A stretch of 64,000 nt of DNA, from positions 62,001-126,000 of the forward strand of contig CAZZLC010000009.1 in NCBI GenBank assembly GCA_964655065.1, given 5' to 3'. Below, piece by piece: positions 63,601-64,000 of the stretch; position 1 is the first letter of the stretch, and every line of letters begins with the position of its first letter. This DNA is from DRPG01 sp964655065 (lineage in GTDB: Bacteria; Myxococcota_A; UBA796; GCA-2862545). The position numbers were made by a program, and so were the translations under genes. The notes under the pieces were generated by a model. That model did no database searches. It saw only the letters and a program-made list of their open reading frames with translations, and was not told the DNA's origin.

Positions 63601-63740
63601 GTGACGTGCTCGAGACCCACCTCCACGAGCCCACGGTGCTGATGGCGAGGGGGTGGACCGTGGTCCGCGTCAACTCGAGGCAGTGGGATCAGGATCCGGA
63701 CGCAGTGATGCGCAGGATCGAGGCGGCGGCGGCCGCGTGA
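57621..63740 (+). CDS. Giant M48-like metalloprotease-TerB-SF1 helicase-nuclease-like protein
   Basis: A 2039-residue protein from GTG 57621 with GGGAGG eight bases upstream. Residues 1-115 are acidic and disordered. An M48-type peptidase domain follows: HELGH (244-248) with the third ligand Glu290 in REITADRFG. Residues about 413-510 resemble TerB (AGAALVALADGELSEEES and HVLAADAEVEGREVEMI). An SF1 UPF1/DNA2-like helicase comes next: Walker A GPPGTGKS (961), motif II VMDEAS (Asp1613), GDDKQMPPTSF, and GERRLNVAVSRAKRE (near 1858), with a 640-residue insertion between motifs I and II. The C-terminus (about 1935-2039) looks like the REase_MTES_1575/Vsr-type domain (EVGTSAFRVPLAIVDPDD), but its ExxDG-type catalytic residues are not evident. 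Combination suggests defence or nucleic-acid surveillance. Confidence 0.92.
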   Translation: MKPRNDASDDNRPPVDKAADGEAEAPAESAPEPDTDEVTAAPEEPVPDLAEAGDALAEPAGEPMLVDAAEPSDDDDETEVPEVAEETDDKEETEEPVDISEDTTVRMPAAGQLDAAPPGPLDPIDVERVRFGGEATAASQLRSNPWLQDLIVAAQARGRTDPTRIRRRLQASAVRLTEGMAADVWKAARLAAERLDVHADLEIHQAAGAENPAIHLVQSPALLEVRGRLLTLLDAPSTVAALGHELGHYLAHGPSFPDATLGLVARAALDLPDAPDHALRAASTLTLAREITADRFGLLACRDLSAALRLEMAATTGLATRSLTWDTTAYLEQCKALVQTVLDDGSGHAEHGLRAWALWLFSETATYRAMTGRGPGTRPLSDVDEEIARAIGVVGVAGLVDSAIVPEPMAEIHECALAGAALVALADGELSEEESHAIETVFGTLVGDWQRYLVWDQALESFADTGSVVRAGGTAAQRAMFQVLVHVLAADAEVEGREVEMICAIGDALGCGELYRTLLAPVLAVLGDEPRDLSRITRTIPMPARSAEAETALEVFLQGMQRRGGGEASLRRMLRLLGDREGSQQSLGTVARVLDRVGLETLADLDDVPLDQPLAFTLTVDAREQALAEAHTQRVRLPDPQLGDARMRLSKGVARLRESLVSGDGRSPSIRLRQARPGRAFDLHGLESLYVGHGERTLALVTNQQSARLVDGREAGVHPGAAAVSQQLVLLSREAVARTEQTGARDLYVGTPFLTGSIDGYFVRGPLVLHPYELERSDSRGFQLVPRRDELPIVNLALVRLVFAKQGLPFPEDLAEALDRAASEGADAVRQKLADEGLRARVPSDELKAFDDVNEGDKVEQSGRLVLEPCAVLGFFPQSTSDMIADYDDLLAAIADPRVPLADRLGAAGPLLPVEVREELCVEEEVEDEPNVPIIPVLPSDPSQRRVLDLARTHRLLVVDGPPGTGKSQVIVNLVADAMARGQKIAVVCEKRAALDVVAQRLEGLGMRHLLAVVHDVHDDRRALYDQIVERLAEREHRDDDPVGNERTEDDFRAIVEQLATQRHALMTSLGEDRPSLGQFHLLAASFTTDPVTDLDPSIVNLSPRTLKRLAGRAGREALHADLHREDSVWRSPEHGPDRPSLADADEAKLAEIQEKLRHARGTAMALANLEEKQAVRGADVVGSVDTIRSAVATRQYRGDRARRELFAAWLQRGDDPALEPMVRNLQRAFARVEQWESVIPEPATFSIDDETQQALTVVRSWGGSWFRFLSWSWWAARSLVRRVLAVQWPALAASRVDPQLVDRMEARQTGAEAYDRLSRVLQVLDVDPVISDVGTATVWVERIVETFEASRPVVECEDELRDAGVWPSAERGALARWDDDLEARLALAEAVRLHREAFAAVREWFPWIEEAPPLEVVARLHEAWALDAPRVVTSDHNLAQATTLYPQARRVVQQLADQLGEPEQADESEWTDALEHGWALACLAQIERRHPELRVLDRTDPGDITHAEAQLRRLVAARGEHCVGRILAANDRVPLLTEARPEQGRKETPLQKAREQMLREANKRRHILSLRSFVRQFTHHGLMDLLPVWLVSPETVSVLFQAEPVFDLVVMDEASQCTVEKGLPALMRGHRAVIAGDDKQMPPTSFFEGRGGDEEDLGTEEQIEADALTAESLLVLARERCVHEGLRWHYRCLREELIAFSNHAMYGGDLYTIPSTATGRAAPALKWERVRDAVYDQGANAVEAERVVDLLAERLQSDRPPSMGVVTFNIQQRQAILDAIDSRIERDPVFAERYALAAGHAELDHRPFVKNLEAVQGDERDVILFSLGHAPVTRKDGETFVPARFGPLGQAGGERRLNVAVSRAKRECIVVASFEPHLLAVGNTKHSGPKLLKAFLQYAFDLDARRYLQANKTLERVRHGSLSALGPADDSDAVLVEAPSLASQIASQLDERGVAYDLEVGTSAFRVPLAIVDPDDPERYRVAVLTEAGEGAGDVLETHLHEPTVLMARGWTVVRVNSRQWDQDPDAVMRRIEAAAAA

Positions 63741-64000
63741 CTACGCGCCCTGGATGAGCCGTCGAGCGCTCACCCGCTGGGCCACGAACGCGAGCAGCAG
63801 GGTCCACGCGGTGGCGACGGCAAGACCGAGCTCCCGTCGGGCCGCTGGGTCCTCGAGGTCGAGCGATACCGGCTCGGCCGTCCACCACAGCCAGCCGCCG
63901 AGCAAGGCCGCGACGAGGAACGCGGGTCGGTGCGACAGCCGCTCGGCCGCGGCCAGGAACGAGAGCAAGGCGACGACCGCGCATCCGAGCACCTCGACCC
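63741..64000 (-). CDS. Small membrane protein, 5' end probably outside window
   Basis: The frame is open to the right edge; GTG 63992 would give 83 residues, but the gene may continue. The visible part has three or so hydrophobic segments (near 3-17, 25-40 and 55-70), so it is an integral membrane protein, with a polar Asp/Glu-rich loop between. It ends base-to-base with the giant helicase gene. No family is assigned. Confidence 0.5.
   Translation of the reverse strand, partial: VEVLGCAVVALLSFLAAAERLSHRPAFLVAALLGGWLWWTAEPVSLDLEDPAARRELGLAVATAWTLLLAFVAQRVSARRLIQGA

Noticed and set aside
61701..63626. 641-codon minus-strand frame within the giant helicase gene
   Set aside because: No domain or start signal; the plus-strand helicase motifs VI and the C-terminal domain occupy the same bases.

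Overview
The window is GC-rich (roughly 70 % by eye) and densely coded, with no intergenic stretch over about 210 bases. Several features point to a Myxococcota (myxobacterial-type, former Deltaproteobacteria) chromosome, probably core rather than horizontally acquired: many Hanks-type Ser/Thr kinases (one with the HRDVSPAN catalytic loop), an FHA protein, PEGA repeats, a MopE-type putative metal-binding lipoprotein, a TIGR04552-like protein, many small lipoproteins, and TIGR01777 epimerase and SLC12-like proteins. I saw no tRNA, rRNA, CRISPR array, IS element, integrase or att site. The taxonomic call is inference from gene content; no marker gene is present.

Layout. 1-3.7 kb: the end of a membrane-anchored P-loop ATPase followed by an MscS-type channel. 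3.8-8.0 kb: small membrane, zinc-ribbon and lipoprotein genes, including a protein built on A-x-G-x-x pentads. 8.0-12.95 kb: a two-domain M16 protease, a methyltransferase and a Cys-rich Sel1 lipoprotein. 12.95-16.98 kb: housekeeping enzymes (eukaryote-like adenylosuccinate lyase, HAD phosphatase, TIGR01777 epimerase, PdxH). 17.1-23.1 kb: signalling and ribosome maturation (receiver-kinase fusion, FHA/winged-helix protein, RsgA, a degenerate kinase fragment, hemerythrin plus a CheA-like PAS/HPt/ATPase protein). 23.0-28.3 kb: AlkA-like glycosylase, esterase, DUF429 protein, TIGR04552-like protein and a MopE-repeat lipoprotein. 28.3-35.7 kb: a polysaccharide locus (CapD/WbpM-type dehydratase, Wza-like export protein, two GT4 glycosyltransferases, a DUF1615-like lipoprotein). 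35.7-43.3 kb: TPR protein, predicted pseudokinase, CapA lipoprotein, DapA, and an operon ending in a PEGA-repeat kinase. 43.3-51.7 kb: outer-membrane proteins, a J-domain protein, a kinase with a beta-helical ectodomain, a methyltransferase and a Nudix hydrolase. 51.7-57.5 kb: a 1706-residue SLC12-like transporter fused to an ATPase, followed by a second MscS-type channel. 57.6-63.7 kb: a 2039-residue metalloprotease-TerB-SF1 helicase-nuclease-like protein. The right edge cuts a small membrane protein.

Most notable pattern. The first and next-to-last loci are paralogous modules: a large protein ending in the same ATPase plus winged-helix domain, directly or translationally coupled to an MscS-family channel. 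In the second copy the ATPase is fused to a cation-chloride cotransporter-like permease. This suggests an energy- or nucleotide-gated osmotic or ion-homeostasis system that I do not recognise as described.
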